This document shows positions 1-9,759 of a stretch of DNA of 64,000 nt, piece by piece. A model generated the notes under the pieces. That model had not been told where the DNA came from, ran no database searches, and saw nothing but the letters and a program-made list of their open reading frames with translations. Both the position numbers and the translations under genes were made by a program. Source of the DNA: DASUXA01 sp036378155 (GTDB lineage: Bacteria > Actinomycetota > Actinomycetes > Mycobacteriales > Micromonosporaceae); NCBI GenBank assembly GCA_036378155.1, contig DASUXA010000034.1:22616-86615 (forward strand). The letters are read 5' to 3'. The stretch's first letter is position 1; each line of letters starts with the position of its first letter.

Positions 1-656
1 CAGGGGATACGCAACTGCACCCGGCTGAGGAACCAGCCGAGCAGGAACCCGGCGACCGCGTCGCTGAACCAGTGGTAGGCGATGTACGTGGTGCCGAACG
101 CCACCAGGAACGGCGGCGCCCACTGCAGGATGCGACGCGCCGCGACCGGGAGGAACGGGGCGAGCAGCAGAGCCAGCGTCGCGAAGTACACGAACGCGTT
201 GTTGACGTGCCCCGACGGGTACTCCACGTAGCCGGGCCCGCTGAACAGCTCGACCGGTCCGTAGTGCGGGGCGCCGCGCTCGGTCCACCGCTTCAACGGC
301 ACGATCGAGGCGGTGGTCAGGATCGGCGCGAGACCCGCCGGCAGGATCGGCCGGATCGTCCGGTACCGCCAGGCGAGCACGAACCCGACGCCCAGGGTCA
401 CCGTCATCACCGGACCGCCCTGACCGACCAGGTCGCAGATCAGCACGAGCCAGCGCACCGGCGGCGGGCGGTGCCCGTCCACCCAGTCGCGTACCGTCAG
501 ATCCCACCGGTTCAGCGCCGGAAACCGCACCAAGGCCACGGTGATCGCCACGAACCCGGCGACCAGCAGCACGTCGAACCACCAGCCGCGCGGTACCGGT
601 CGCGGGCGGCGCGCGCCCGCCTCGCGGGTGATCGGCCCGGTACGCGACCGCGTCAT
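1..656 (-). CDS. PAP2-superfamily membrane phosphatase (3' end beyond window)
   Basis: About 218 residues are visible and the C-terminus lies outside the window. The reading shows several membrane segments and the PAP2 signature spread over three places: a KRWTERGAP stretch (motif 1, Lys and Arg), PSGH (motif 2, general-acid His) and YIAYHWFSDAVAG (motif 3, nucleophilic His and Asp). Family members dephosphorylate lipid phosphates such as phosphatidate or undecaprenyl diphosphate at the membrane. The ATG overlaps the stop of the upstream MFS gene as ATGA, so the two are probably translationally coupled. The substrate cannot be told from the sequence. Confidence 0.85.
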   Translation of the reverse strand, partial: MTRSRTGPITREAGARRPRPVPRGWWFDVLLVAGFVAITVALVRFPALNRWDLTVRDWVDGHRPPPVRWLVLICDLVGQGGPVMTVTLGVGFVLAWRYRTIRPILPAGLAPILTTASIVPLKRWTERGAPHYGPVELFSGPGYVEYPSGHVNNAFVYFATLALLLAPFLPVAARRILQWAPPFLVAFGTTYIAYHWFSDAVAGFLLGWFLSRVQLRIP

Positions 657-2080
657 CGGGGTACCTCCGGGGCGAGCGCCTCGACCGCCCGATCCGAGGC
701 GCTCGCCGTCGCCACGTCCGTCGGGTAGGTACGGCTGGCGAGCAGCACGATCAGCCCGTTGGCGAGCAGCGGTACCAGCATGATCAAGAATGTGTCCCGC
801 AGCCCGGCGGCACGGTCGCCGCCGCCGCGCCCGCCGAGCCGGTCGGCGACGACGCCGAACAGCAGCGGCGCGAGCGCCTCGGCGGACAGCCGCAGCAGGG
901 TACGTACGCTCTCCGCGCGACCCCACAGCCGCCCGGTGACGATGTCCAGCCGCGCCGCGTCCAGCGGCGGGTTCGCCGCCGCGAGCATCGCGGCGGCGAC
1001 CACGAGCAACGGCAACGCGGCGAACAGGTGGACGGTCAGCAGCGCCGGGGCGAACAGCACCGCGACCGCCGTGTACCCGACCGCCGGCACCAGCACCCGC
1101 GCCGACTCGCGACCACGGCTCAGCCACCCGTCCGCCACCCTGCCGCCGAGGACCGCTCCGACCAGCCCACCGACACCCACCAGCAGCACATACCCGGTCA
1201 GTGACGCCTGCCCCACCCCGTAGTGACGCTCCACGAACACCAGACCGAAGGTGCGCAGTCCGGCGAAGAAGAAGTAGCCGACCGCCGACGCGATGATCAA
1301 CGAACGGAACGTCGGTATCGACAGCAGGTACCACGCCGCGCGCCACAACGGCAGGTCGGCGGGGTTACGGTGCAGCACCCGGTCGGACGCGGACGGTACC
1401 CCGTGCCTGGCGACCATGCTCCGCGCCGGGTCCACCGCCCGGTCGCGATCGTCGCGACCGCCCCGCGCCCCGCCCGTCTCGGTCGGTTGAGCCGGCAGCC
1501 GGCTCGCCCCGCCCCGCCGCGGCTCGTCCAGCATCCGGTGCAGCGCCACCGCGACCGCCAAGCCGATCAGACCGAGCATCCAGAACGCGTACCGCCAGGA
1601 CAGCGCCGCGCTGATGTTGCTGCCGACCAGCAGCCCGAACCCCGCGCCGACCATCTCACCACTGAGGATCCACCCGTACACCCGAGCCCGCTCCCCCACC
1701 GGGAACAGGTCGCCGACCAGCGAGGCGAGCACCGGACCGGCGGCTGCCGCCGCGGCGCCGAGCGCCAGCCGGGACAGCAGCAGCCACGGGTACGAAGGGG
1801 CGAACCCGCCCAACCCGAGCGCCACGCTCCACACCGTGACGCTGGCGACCAGCAGCCGCATCCGGTTCACCCGGTCGGCGAACACACCCATCGGTACCGC
1901 AGCCACCGCGCCGACCCCCGCCGACACTGTGGCGAGCAGCCCCAGTTCGGTGTTGCGGATGTCGAACGCCGGCTTGAGCTGAGGCGCGACCGCGCCGACG
2001 GTACCCAGGTCCGCCGAGTTCAACGCGAGCACGGCGGCGAACAGCAGGATGACGCGCGTCCGGCGGGGACCGCCGAGCAC
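653..2080 (-). CDS. MFS transporter, about 475 aa
   Basis: This is a polytopic protein of the major facilitator superfamily. The N-half has the family pattern of a membrane segment ending in SADLGTVGAVAPQLK, then GVFADRVNRMR (motif A loop between TM2 and TM3) and a WRYAFWMLG segment; the C-half follows a long charged loop of about 60 residues near the middle. It probably exports a small molecule by proton antiport, but the substrate is unknown. The frame stays open upstream to 2251, which would run into the divergent gene; I chose GTG at 2080, and GTG at 2146 is possible. It is followed by the PAP2 gene with a 4-base overlap. Confidence 0.8.
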   Translation of the reverse strand: MLGGPRRTRVILLFAAVLALNSADLGTVGAVAPQLKPAFDIRNTELGLLATVSAGVGAVAAVPMGVFADRVNRMRLLVASVTVWSVALGLGGFAPSYPWLLLSRLALGAAAAAAGPVLASLVGDLFPVGERARVYGWILSGEMVGAGFGLLVGSNISAALSWRYAFWMLGLIGLAVAVALHRMLDEPRRGGASRLPAQPTETGGARGGRDDRDRAVDPARSMVARHGVPSASDRVLHRNPADLPLWRAAWYLLSIPTFRSLIIASAVGYFFFAGLRTFGLVFVERHYGVGQASLTGYVLLVGVGGLVGAVLGGRVADGWLSRGRESARVLVPAVGYTAVAVLFAPALLTVHLFAALPLLVVAAAMLAAANPPLDAARLDIVTGRLWGRAESVRTLLRLSAEALAPLLFGVVADRLGGRGGGDRAAGLRDTFLIMLVPLLANGLIVLLASRTYPTDVATASASDRAVEALAPEVPR

Positions 2081-2231
2081 AGCTTCGACCCGTACGACGA
2101 CGCGACGACCCAGACCGGCCGGCGGGTGGCTGCCCCGGAACGTCACGGTTCTCGTCAACCCTCCCCGACCCGCGATTTCCCAGCTCAGCGGCCGGGTACT
2201 GGATGAGGGTGCAGGTACCCTCGGACCGGCT

Positions 2232-3176
2232 ATGGCATTCCTAGGCCTCACGGTGGCGCTGGTCGCCGCGATCTGTACCGGCAGCGCGGCGATCCTGCAG
2301 TGGATCGGTGCGCACCGGGTGCAGTCGTACGCCCACGTCGACCCCCGGCTGCTGTGGCGGCTGCTGCACTCCCCGCACTACGCCGCCGGGTTGGCGCTGG
2401 ACGGCTGCTCGTTCGGGCTGTCCCTGGTCGCGCTGCGCAGCCTGCCGCTGTTCGCGGTACAGGCGATCATCGCGGCGAACCTCGCCGTCGTCGCCACCCT
2501 CGCCACGCTGGTGCTGCGGGTCCGGCTGACAGTACGGGAGTGGATCTCGGTCGGCGCGGTGGTCGCGGGCGTCGCCCTGCTGGTCATGGCGGCGCAGCCG
2601 GCGCATGCGGCGGCGCTGACCGGGGTGGGCGGCTGGGCGGTGCTCGCCGCCGCGGCGGCGCTCGCCGTGATCGCGTTCCTGCCCGGGCCGCACGCCCGCG
2701 CCCCGCTGCTGGGTCTGCTCGCCGGGCTGAGCTACGGCATCGCCGCGATCGCCGCGCGGGTGCTGCACATCTCCATCAGCGCCGCGCCGGAACTGGTCCG
2801 CAACCCGGTGCTGTACGCGCTGATCTTCGGCAGCATCCTCGGCACGCTGATCTACGCGACGGCGCTGCAGCGCGGCTCGGTCACCGCCGCTTCGGCGATG
2901 AGCATCGTCGGGCAGACACTCGCCCCGGCGCTGACCGGCTGGCTCCTGCTCGGCGACACGTTCCGGCAGGGGTTCGCCGCCGCCGCCGTGGTCGGCTTCG
3001 TGCTCACCCTGGCCGGCAGCCTGTCCCTGGCCCACCACGCCCAGCCGGGCGGGCGCCGGCACGGGCTGGCCCGCCTGCACGCCCGGCACCCGCACGCCGA
3101 CCAGCACGAAGCGCCGGTCAGCGTCGGCGCCCCGCCGGATCAAGGCGACGGCGGTCGGGGCGGCGACGCCGGGTAG
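2232..3176 (+). CDS. DMT/EamA-like multi-TM membrane protein, 314 aa
   Basis: The protein has about nine hydrophobic segments arranged as two similar halves, as in drug/metabolite transporters of the EamA kind; the second half contains ASAMSIVGQTLAPALTGWLL, typical of the last helices in this family. The ATG at 2232 is preferred over an upstream in-frame start at 2049, because the upstream part is basic, not membrane-like, and lies over the divergent MFS gene. The tail of about 45 residues is hydrophilic. The function is likely small-molecule efflux or uptake; no substrate can be assigned. Confidence 0.8.
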   Translation: MAFLGLTVALVAAICTGSAAILQWIGAHRVQSYAHVDPRLLWRLLHSPHYAAGLALDGCSFGLSLVALRSLPLFAVQAIIAANLAVVATLATLVLRVRLTVREWISVGAVVAGVALLVMAAQPAHAAALTGVGGWAVLAAAAALAVIAFLPGPHARAPLLGLLAGLSYGIAAIAARVLHISISAAPELVRNPVLYALIFGSILGTLIYATALQRGSVTAASAMSIVGQTLAPALTGWLLLGDTFRQGFAAAAVVGFVLTLAGSLSLAHHAQPGGRRHGLARLHARHPHADQHEAPVSVGAPPDQGDGGRGGDAG

Positions 3177-3280
3177 CGTCGGCGACCCGCCCACCCCCGT
3201 GGTACCGCGAACAGCACCACCCCGACCACGATGGTGACCGCCCATCGCGACGCAGCTCCGGTCCGCGTCGCATGTCCCAC
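3140..3280 (-). CDS. possible small single-TM protein (46 aa)
   Basis: A GTG-started frame encodes a basic N-terminus, one hydrophobic stretch (VTIVVGVVLFAV) and an Arg/Pro-rich tail. Its 3' end overlaps the 3' end of the convergent DMT gene by 37 bases. GTG at 3289 is an alternative start. No clear ribosome-binding site is present and the composition could arise by chance, so this is weakly supported. Confidence 0.2.
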   Translation of the reverse strand: MGHATRTGAASRWAVTIVVGVVLFAVPRGWAGRRRYPASPPRPPSP

Positions 3281-3337
3281 CCCACCCACCTGGGCGCCGC
3301 CCACCTGGGCGAACCCGATCGCGGCAGGACGTGAACC

Positions 3338-3811
3338 GTGGGACGGGACGGGTACGGGCAGCGGATGGGAAGGATCGTTCGGGGACTGGTCAGCGGCGCC
3401 GCCGGCACGCTCGCCCTCAACGCCGTCACGTACGCCGACATGGCGGTACGCGGACGACCCGCGAGCACCACCCCGGAGCAGAGCGTGCAACGGCTGGCCG
3501 ACGCGACCGGCATCGACCTCGGTGACGGTGAGAAAGCCGGCAACCGCAGGGCGGGGTTGGCGCCGCTGCTCGGGTACGCCACCGGCGTCGGCGTCGCGGT
3601 GGGGTACGCGCTGCTGGTGCCCCGGCGGCTGTCCTGGCCCGCCACGGCGGGGCTGCTCGGCGGCGGCGCGATGATCGCCGCGAACGCGCCGATGACCGTG
3701 CTACGGATCACCGATCCGCGCCGGTGGACCCCGGCGGACTGGCTGTCCGACGCGGTGCCGCACCTCGCGTACGGCGTGGCAGCCGCGCTGGTCGCGAACC
3801 GGATGTGGTGA
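3338..3811 (+). CDS. hypothetical membrane protein, 157 aa
   Basis: I do not recognise a named family. The protein has three to four hydrophobic segments (a Gly/Ala-rich one near residues 15-30, then LLGYATGVGVAVGYALL and LLGGGAMIAANAP), joined by a charged loop of about 35 residues. GTG at 3338 follows GGCAGGA at a usable distance; ATG at 3365 (MGRIVRGLVSGAAG) is an equally reasonable start. The next gene begins three bases after its stop, so the two are likely co-transcribed. Confidence 0.72.
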   Translation: MGRDGYGQRMGRIVRGLVSGAAGTLALNAVTYADMAVRGRPASTTPEQSVQRLADATGIDLGDGEKAGNRRAGLAPLLGYATGVGVAVGYALLVPRRLSWPATAGLLGGGAMIAANAPMTVLRITDPRRWTPADWLSDAVPHLAYGVAAALVANRMW

Positions 3812-3814
3812 CCG

Positions 3815-4300
3815 GTGAAGCGGCCCCGGATGACCTGGGCCACCGAGGAGAGCACGGCGGCAGGCATCTACGGGGTGATCGTGGGCGCCGCCGTCATGGC
3901 GGCGTCCCACGCCGAGTCGGCGCTCGCCCTGATCGTCTCGGTACTGGTGACCCTCGTCGTCTACTGGGCGGCGGAGCGGTACGCGCGGGTGATCGCCGAG
4001 CGCATCCACCGCGGCGAACGTCCGACCTGGCGACGCCTGGTCCGGCAGCTGACCACCGGCTGGGAGATCGTCACCGCCTCCGCGTTGCCGCTGGTCGTGC
4101 TGGCGGTACTGGACCTGCTCGGCGTCGGCGTCCGGGTGGCGGCGCTGTCCGCGCTGGCGTGCAGCACCCTGCTGCTCTGCCTGGCGGGGTGGGCGATCGG
4201 GCGAGACGGTCGGCTGAGCACCCGGGAACGGGTCGTGTCGAGCGTGGTCGCCGGACTGTTCGGCGTCCTCATGGTGCTGCTCAAGGCGGTACTGCACTGA
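3815..4300 (+). CDS. hypothetical four-TM membrane protein, 161 aa
   Basis: An integral membrane protein with four predicted helices, two in each half, around a conserved-looking hydrophilic loop (YWAAERYARVIAERIHRGER). It belongs to a type of small actinobacterial membrane protein of unknown role. It starts at GTG 3815, three bases after the stop of the preceding membrane protein, which suggests translational coupling; ATG at 3830 is an alternative. No function is assigned. Confidence 0.72.
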   Translation: MKRPRMTWATEESTAAGIYGVIVGAAVMAASHAESALALIVSVLVTLVVYWAAERYARVIAERIHRGERPTWRRLVRQLTTGWEIVTASALPLVVLAVLDLLGVGVRVAALSALACSTLLLCLAGWAIGRDGRLSTRERVVSSVVAGLFGVLMVLLKAVLH

Positions 4301-4380
4301 CAGCGCGCCCCGGAACCAGGGCCGCACCAGTGGTGCGGTCGCCGACCCGCCGACTGCTTCGCCGGTCGGCGGTCGAGTTC

Positions 4381-4770
4381 TCACTCGTCGGTGAAGTCGC
4401 CGCCCGACGTCGCGCCGGTGGTGGCGTCGCTGGTCGAGCCGCCCGCCGGGGTGCTCATCCCGCCGCTCGTGGCGTCCCCGGTGGTGGTCGGCGCCACGTT
4501 CTCGCCGGTACGCGGCGCGCGCCGGACGCTCGCCGGGCCGGCGGTACCCCCGGTCGTGGTCACCGCCCCGCCGCTGCGGGTCGGGCCGCCGTTGCGCAGT
4601 TCCTCCGCGTCGACCTGTACGTCCGCCGGGTCGCCGACGTCGTGTTCTTTCGCCTCGCGCACCTCGTCGGTCGGCGGTACGGTCACCTCGTCGAGCACAT
4701 CCGGGCCGTACACCCCGTGCGTGATCGGGTCCTGCTGGTCGTCGCGCCGTTCGTCGGGTCGGTCGTCCAC
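4381..4770 (-). CDS. hypothetical acidic disordered protein, about 129 aa
   Basis: The protein is hydrophilic throughout, acidic in the first half (Asp-rich, with DDRPDERRDDQQDP near the start) and Gly/Thr/Ser-rich in the second, with no membrane segment. It is probably intrinsically disordered. GTG at 4770 has AAGGGG five bases upstream, which is the best start; frames remain open to GTG at 4809. Its 3' end faces the 3' end of the membrane-protein pair. No function can be proposed. Confidence 0.6.
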   Translation of the reverse strand: MDDRPDERRDDQQDPITHGVYGPDVLDEVTVPPTDEVREAKEHDVGDPADVQVDAEELRNGGPTRSGGAVTTTGGTAGPASVRRAPRTGENVAPTTTGDATSGGMSTPAGGSTSDATTGATSGGDFTDE

Positions 4771-4951
4771 GTCCACCCCTTGGCAGTCCGAATCGTTCCT
4801 TGCGTACACCCTTCCCGGCCGGCAAGCCGGACAAACGCCCCGACCGTATGGCCAACCGGCCTCTGACCTGGTACCGGCTGGTCAGCCCAGGTAGACCAGC
4901 GACTACGGTGACCTCATAGCGAAGGCCGAGGTGAGGGAGCTGAGAGCGCAC

Positions 4952-6235
<1,284 letters not shown>

Positions 6236-6256
6236 CGTCCGCCCTGCCTCGCGTGG

Positions 6257-6287
6257 TGGCCCGGCCCGACAACGTCGGGCCGGGCCA
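6257..6287. terminator. GC-rich hairpin terminator after gltA
   Basis: A perfect 14-bp inverted repeat (arms 6257-6270 and 6274-6287) with a three-base loop AAC begins 21 bases after the gltA stop. There is no T-tract, as is common for actinobacterial terminators. The element is symmetrical and could also stop leftward reading from rsdA. Confidence 0.85.
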
Positions 6288-6366
6288 CTGTCGTTGGCAC
6301 CCGGCTCGTACGCCACGTCGCCGGGTCAGCGCCGGGGTCACCGGTGCCGGGGTCACCGGCGCCGGG

Positions 6367-7218
6367 TCAGAACAGCGAGATGCCCGGCAGCGGTAGCGGC
6401 AGGCTGGGCAGGATTCCTCCGCTGCCGGTGAGCGGGGGCAGCGGCAGCCCCGGCAGCAGCCCGGAATTCGGGCTCGACGACGGCGCGCCGGGTGTGGGCG
6501 CGGGTGCCGGTGTCGAGCCGGCGCCCGGCGGCGTGGGTGTCGGGCGCGGTGTGGACGACGGTACCGGCGACGGCGCGGCGCTCGGCGGGACCGGCGCGGG
6601 CAGCATGGCGCGGACCGCCTCGACCTCGGCGCGCAGACGCTCGGCGGTCGCCGCGTCGCGGATCCGGCTGATCTCGGCGCTCGCCTGGTCGAGCAGCCGG
6701 GTCGCGTCGTCGTACCGACCCTCCTGGGCGGCCTGCCTCGCGTCGCTGATCGCGTCTTCGGCGGCGGCGGCGTGCGCCTGCTGCTGGTACAGCACCCGCG
6801 TCAGCCCCCACAGCGGGCTGTCCGGTCCGGCGTGCGACGCCGCGGTCGTGACCGCCGCGCCGCCGGCGAGTACCACCGCGGCTGCCGCCGCGACCAGCCG
6901 CAGCCGCCTGCGTGGGGCGCGGATCGGCACCACCGGCGCCAGGTCGCCGCCCACCGGCGCGGCGTCCGGGTCCGCCCCGCCGTCGGGGCGCACCGGCGCG
7001 GCGCCCGCAGCAGCCCCGGCGGCGCAATCCGCGTCCGCGAGGGCCGCGCCGCCGAGGTCTGCGGGTACGTCCTCGTCGAGGTCGGCGCGCCAGGCGGCGA
7101 GCAGCGCGGCGATCGGGTCGTCGCCGACCGCCGACTCGCCGCGGGCGAGCGCGTCGAGCAGCAGGTCGTCGGCGGCCAGCGTCGCGACGTCGGGAAAGTT
7201 GTGGACGGAATCGCTCAT
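6367..7218 (-). CDS. rsdA: anti-sigma-D factor RsdA-like membrane protein, 283 aa
   Basis: The N-terminus (LLLDALARGE followed by DPIAALLAAWRADLD, about residues 19-48) matches the SigD-binding segment of RsdA, which holds the sigma factor inactive at the membrane. One membrane helix lies near residues 105-130 (LRLVAAAAAVVLAGGAAV), followed by an extracytoplasmic helical region and a Pro/Ser-rich tail of about 90 residues. The ATG overlaps the sigD stop as ATGA. Known RsdA proteins are released by regulated proteolysis; that this one is too is inference. The long Pro-rich tail may span into the cell wall. Confidence 0.82.
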   Translation of the reverse strand: MSDSVHNFPDVATLAADDLLLDALARGESAVGDDPIAALLAAWRADLDEDVPADLGGAALADADCAAGAAAGAAPVRPDGGADPDAAPVGGDLAPVVPIRAPRRRLRLVAAAAAVVLAGGAAVTTAASHAGPDSPLWGLTRVLYQQQAHAAAAEDAISDARQAAQEGRYDDATRLLDQASAEISRIRDAATAERLRAEVEAVRAMLPAPVPPSAAPSPVPSSTPRPTPTPPGAGSTPAPAPTPGAPSSSPNSGLLPGLPLPPLTGSGGILPSLPLPLPGISLF

Positions 7219-7790
7219 AGCGGGACCTCGTCGAGGGTGGCGCTCGCCAACGACCGCAGTTTGGCCAGCGCACGGGACTGCGCCATGCGTACCGCGGTCG
7301 CCGACATGCCGAGCACCGCCCCGACCTCGTCGGCGGACAATCCGACCGCGACCCGCAGTACGATGATCTCCCGCTGGTTGGCGGGCAGCAGGTTGAGCAG
7401 CCGGGACAACTGGCGCGCGGCGTCGGCGCGCATGGCGCTCTGCTCGGGACCGGGGTCGGCGTCGGGGTGCTCGGCGACCACGTCCACCGGGAGTACCCCG
7501 CCGTGCCGCAGGGCGGCACGCTGGGCGTCGGCGATCTTGTTGGCGGCGATCCGGTACACGAACGCGGAGAACGGGCGGCCCTCGTCGCGGAACCGGGGCA
7601 ACGCGCCGAGCAGGGCGAGGCACACCTCCTGGGAGACGTCGTCAGCGGTGGTGTACGCACCGCCGACGCGCCCCAGGTGGGCACGGCAGTAGCGCACCAC
7701 GCCCGGCCGAACCTCGGCCAACAGCGCCTCGATCGCGTCGGGGTCGCTGCTGGTCGCCCGGCGGACGAGGTCGGCGTCTGGTGACGTCAT
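7215..7790 (-). CDS. sigD: ECF-type RNA polymerase sigma factor (SigD/ShbA family), 191 aa
   Basis: A two-domain sigma-70 family protein. Region 2 contains TADDVSQEVCLALLGALPRF and FVYRIAANKIADAQR (core binding and -10 recognition); region 4 contains LLPANQREIIVLRVAVGL and the helix-turn-helix ADEVGAVLGMSATAVRMAQ (-35 recognition). Its partner anti-sigma factor is encoded immediately downstream with a 4-base overlap, the normal arrangement for SigD-RsdA. In Streptomyces the orthologue ShbA drives the principal sigma gene hrdB; whether it does so here is not visible. ATG 7790 was chosen; GAGGAGAGGG lies about 12 bases upstream. Confidence 0.9.
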   Translation of the reverse strand: MTSPDADLVRRATSSDPDAIEALLAEVRPGVVRYCRAHLGRVGGAYTTADDVSQEVCLALLGALPRFRDEGRPFSAFVYRIAANKIADAQRAALRHGGVLPVDVVAEHPDADPGPEQSAMRADAARQLSRLLNLLPANQREIIVLRVAVGLSADEVGAVLGMSATAVRMAQSRALAKLRSLASATLDEVPL

Positions 7791-7923
7791 CGCGACCGCG
7801 CACCCTCTCCTCGCTCCGGCTGAGCGAACAGTAACCAGGACCAGCCGTCGGTACCAGTGGACACTTCGCCGCAAATCATGCCCAAAGCCCGCTAATCAGA
7901 ACTATTTCGTCCGCTGTGGACGC

Positions 7924-7945
7924 GCGTGTTACGTCGCTAACACGC
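7924..7945. promoter_or_regulatory. operator-like palindrome before the mce operon
   Basis: GCGTGTTA (7924-7931) and TAACACGC (7938-7945) form a perfect 8-bp inverted repeat with a 6-base spacer, 17 bases before the ATG of the Mce ATPase gene, in the divergent region shared with sigD. This is the expected place and form for a dimeric TetR- or GntR-type repressor site, the kinds of regulator known for mycobacterial mce operons. No such regulator gene is next to it in the window. Confidence 0.5.
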
Positions 7946-7962
7946 CCGACGATATCGTTTCG

Positions 7963-8979
7963 ATGTCGTCGGCACCGTCCGGCGACGGCACCCCATCGGA
8001 GGACAAGTTGGGCGTAGAGGTCCGCGTCGAAGGGCTGACCAAGTCTTTCGGCGGACAACCGGTCTGGGCCGACGTGACCCTGACCCTCCCGGCCGGGGAG
8101 ATCTCGGTGCTGCTCGGTCCGTCGGGCACCGGTAAGTCGGTGTTCCTGAAGACACTGGTCGGGCTGCTGCGCCCCGATCGAGGATCGATCAATATCGAGG
8201 GACGCGACCTGACGCGACTGTCCGAGCGCGACCTGTACGAGGTGCGCAAGCTGTTCGGCGTGCTGTTCCAGGACGGCGCGCTGTTCGGCTCGATGAACGT
8301 CTACGACAACGTCGCGTTCCCGCTGCGCGAGCACACCCGGCTGAGCGAATCGCAGATCCGCGAGGTGGTGACCGAGAAGCTCGACATGGTCGGGTTGCTC
8401 GGCTCGGAACACAAGCTGCCGGGCGAGATCTCCGGCGGCATGCGCAAACGCGCCGGACTCGCCCGCGCGCTGGTCCTCGACCCGCAGATCATCCTGTTCG
8501 ACGAGCCCGACTCCGGCCTCGACCCGGTCCGTACCGCCTACCTCAACCAGCTCATCGTCGACCTCAACCAGCAGACCGGCGCGACGTTCCTGATCGTCAC
8601 CCACGACATCAACACCGCCCGCACCGTGCCGGACAACATCGGTCTGCTGTACCAACGCCACCTCGCCATGTTCGGTCCGCGCGAGATGCTGCTGTCCAGC
8701 GAGGAACCGGTGGTACGGCAGTTCCTCAACGCCCAGCGTTTCGGCCCGATCGGCATGGCGGAGGAGAAGGACGCCGACGAGTTGGCGGCGGAGGCCCAGT
8801 CGGGCGTGGAACTGCCGCCGCTGCCGCCGATCCCGGTACAGCTGCAGCCGTCCAACGGGCTGCCCCGCCCGGCGGAGCGACCGCCCGGCGAGTGGTGCCG
8901 ACTGCACGGCGTCACCCCTCCCCCGGGCTCGTTCCAGCCGCCGCCGGTCGCCGCCGCCCGCCCCGCGGAGGTGAGCTAG
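7963..8979 (+). CDS. mceG: Mce-system ABC transporter ATPase (MceG/Mkl-like), 338 aa
   Basis: Provides ATP hydrolysis for the Mce lipid importer at the inner face of the membrane. Walker A GPSGTGKS is at 52-59, the Q-loop at LFQDGA (101-106), the signature ISGGMRKR at 156-163, and Walker B ends at Asp180-Glu181 in LFDEPDSGLDP. The C-terminal 80 residues are Pro-rich and longer than in bacterial MlaF, as in actinobacterial MceG proteins. In mycobacteria mceG is unlinked and serves several mce loci; here it is the first gene of the operon. It is directly followed by the permease gene. Confidence 0.93.
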   Translation: MSSAPSGDGTPSEDKLGVEVRVEGLTKSFGGQPVWADVTLTLPAGEISVLLGPSGTGKSVFLKTLVGLLRPDRGSINIEGRDLTRLSERDLYEVRKLFGVLFQDGALFGSMNVYDNVAFPLREHTRLSESQIREVVTEKLDMVGLLGSEHKLPGEISGGMRKRAGLARALVLDPQIILFDEPDSGLDPVRTAYLNQLIVDLNQQTGATFLIVTHDINTARTVPDNIGLLYQRHLAMFGPREMLLSSEEPVVRQFLNAQRFGPIGMAEEKDADELAAEAQSGVELPPLPPIPVQLQPSNGLPRPAERPPGEWCRLHGVTPPPGSFQPPPVAAARPAEVS

Positions 8980-9753
8980 ATGGCGGCGCCGGTGACCGGG
9001 GCGCTACGCCAGTCCGGCTACTTCTTCGCGTTCTGCCTGGACACGCTGCGCGGGTTGTTCCGCCGCCCGGTACAGGTACGTGAGGCGATCGAACAGGCGT
9101 GGTTCATCAGCTCGGTGTCGATCCTGCCCGCCGCGCTGGTGTCCATCCCGTTCGGCGCCGTCATCGCGCTGCAGCTCGGCTCGCTGGTACGCCAACTCGG
9201 CGCGCAGTCGTTCACCGGCGCGGCGTCGGTGCTGGCCGTGGTACGCGAGGCGGGACCGATCGTGACCGCGCTGGTCATCGCCGGCGCGGGCGGTTCGGCG
9301 ATCTGCGCCGACCTCGGGTCGCGCAAGATCCGCGAGGAGCTGGACGCGATGCAGGTCCTGGGCATCGACCCGGTGCAGCGCCTCGTGGTGCCGCGGGTGC
9401 TCGCCGCGATGCTGGTCGGGCTGCTGCTCAACGGCCTGGTCAGCGTGGTCGGCGTAGCCGGCGGGTACTTCTTCAACGTCATCCTGCAGGGCGGCACCCC
9501 CGGCGCGTACATCGCCAGCTTCCAGGCGCTCGGTCAACTGCCCGACCTGATCGCCGGCGAGGTCAAAGCCCTCGTGTTCGGAGCGGTCGCCGCCCTGGTC
9601 GCCTCGTACAAGGGCATCACCGCCAAGGGCGGACCGAAGGGCGTCGGCGACGCGGTGAACCAGAGCGTGGTCATCACCTTCATGTTGCTGTTCGCGCTGA
9701 ACTTCGTGATGACCGCGATCTACTTCCAGATCGTGCCGCAGAAGGGTGCGTGA
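8980..9753 (+). CDS. yrbEA: MlaE/YrbE-family ABC permease A, 257 aa
   Basis: First permease subunit of the Mce lipid transporter in the cytoplasmic membrane. The MlaE-family sequence EELDAMQVLGIDPVQRLVVPR-like region (near residue 115-135) is present, with about six hydrophobic segments. The ATG follows the stop of the ATPase gene without a gap, with GAGGTGAGC as ribosome-binding site. YrbEA and YrbEB proteins are believed to form the heterodimeric channel base on which the MCE hexamer sits. Confidence 0.93.
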   Translation: MAAPVTGALRQSGYFFAFCLDTLRGLFRRPVQVREAIEQAWFISSVSILPAALVSIPFGAVIALQLGSLVRQLGAQSFTGAASVLAVVREAGPIVTALVIAGAGGSAICADLGSRKIREELDAMQVLGIDPVQRLVVPRVLAAMLVGLLLNGLVSVVGVAGGYFFNVILQGGTPGAYIASFQALGQLPDLIAGEVKALVFGAVAALVASYKGITAKGGPKGVGDAVNQSVVITFMLLFALNFVMTAIYFQIVPQKGA

Positions 9754-9759
9754 GGCGCG

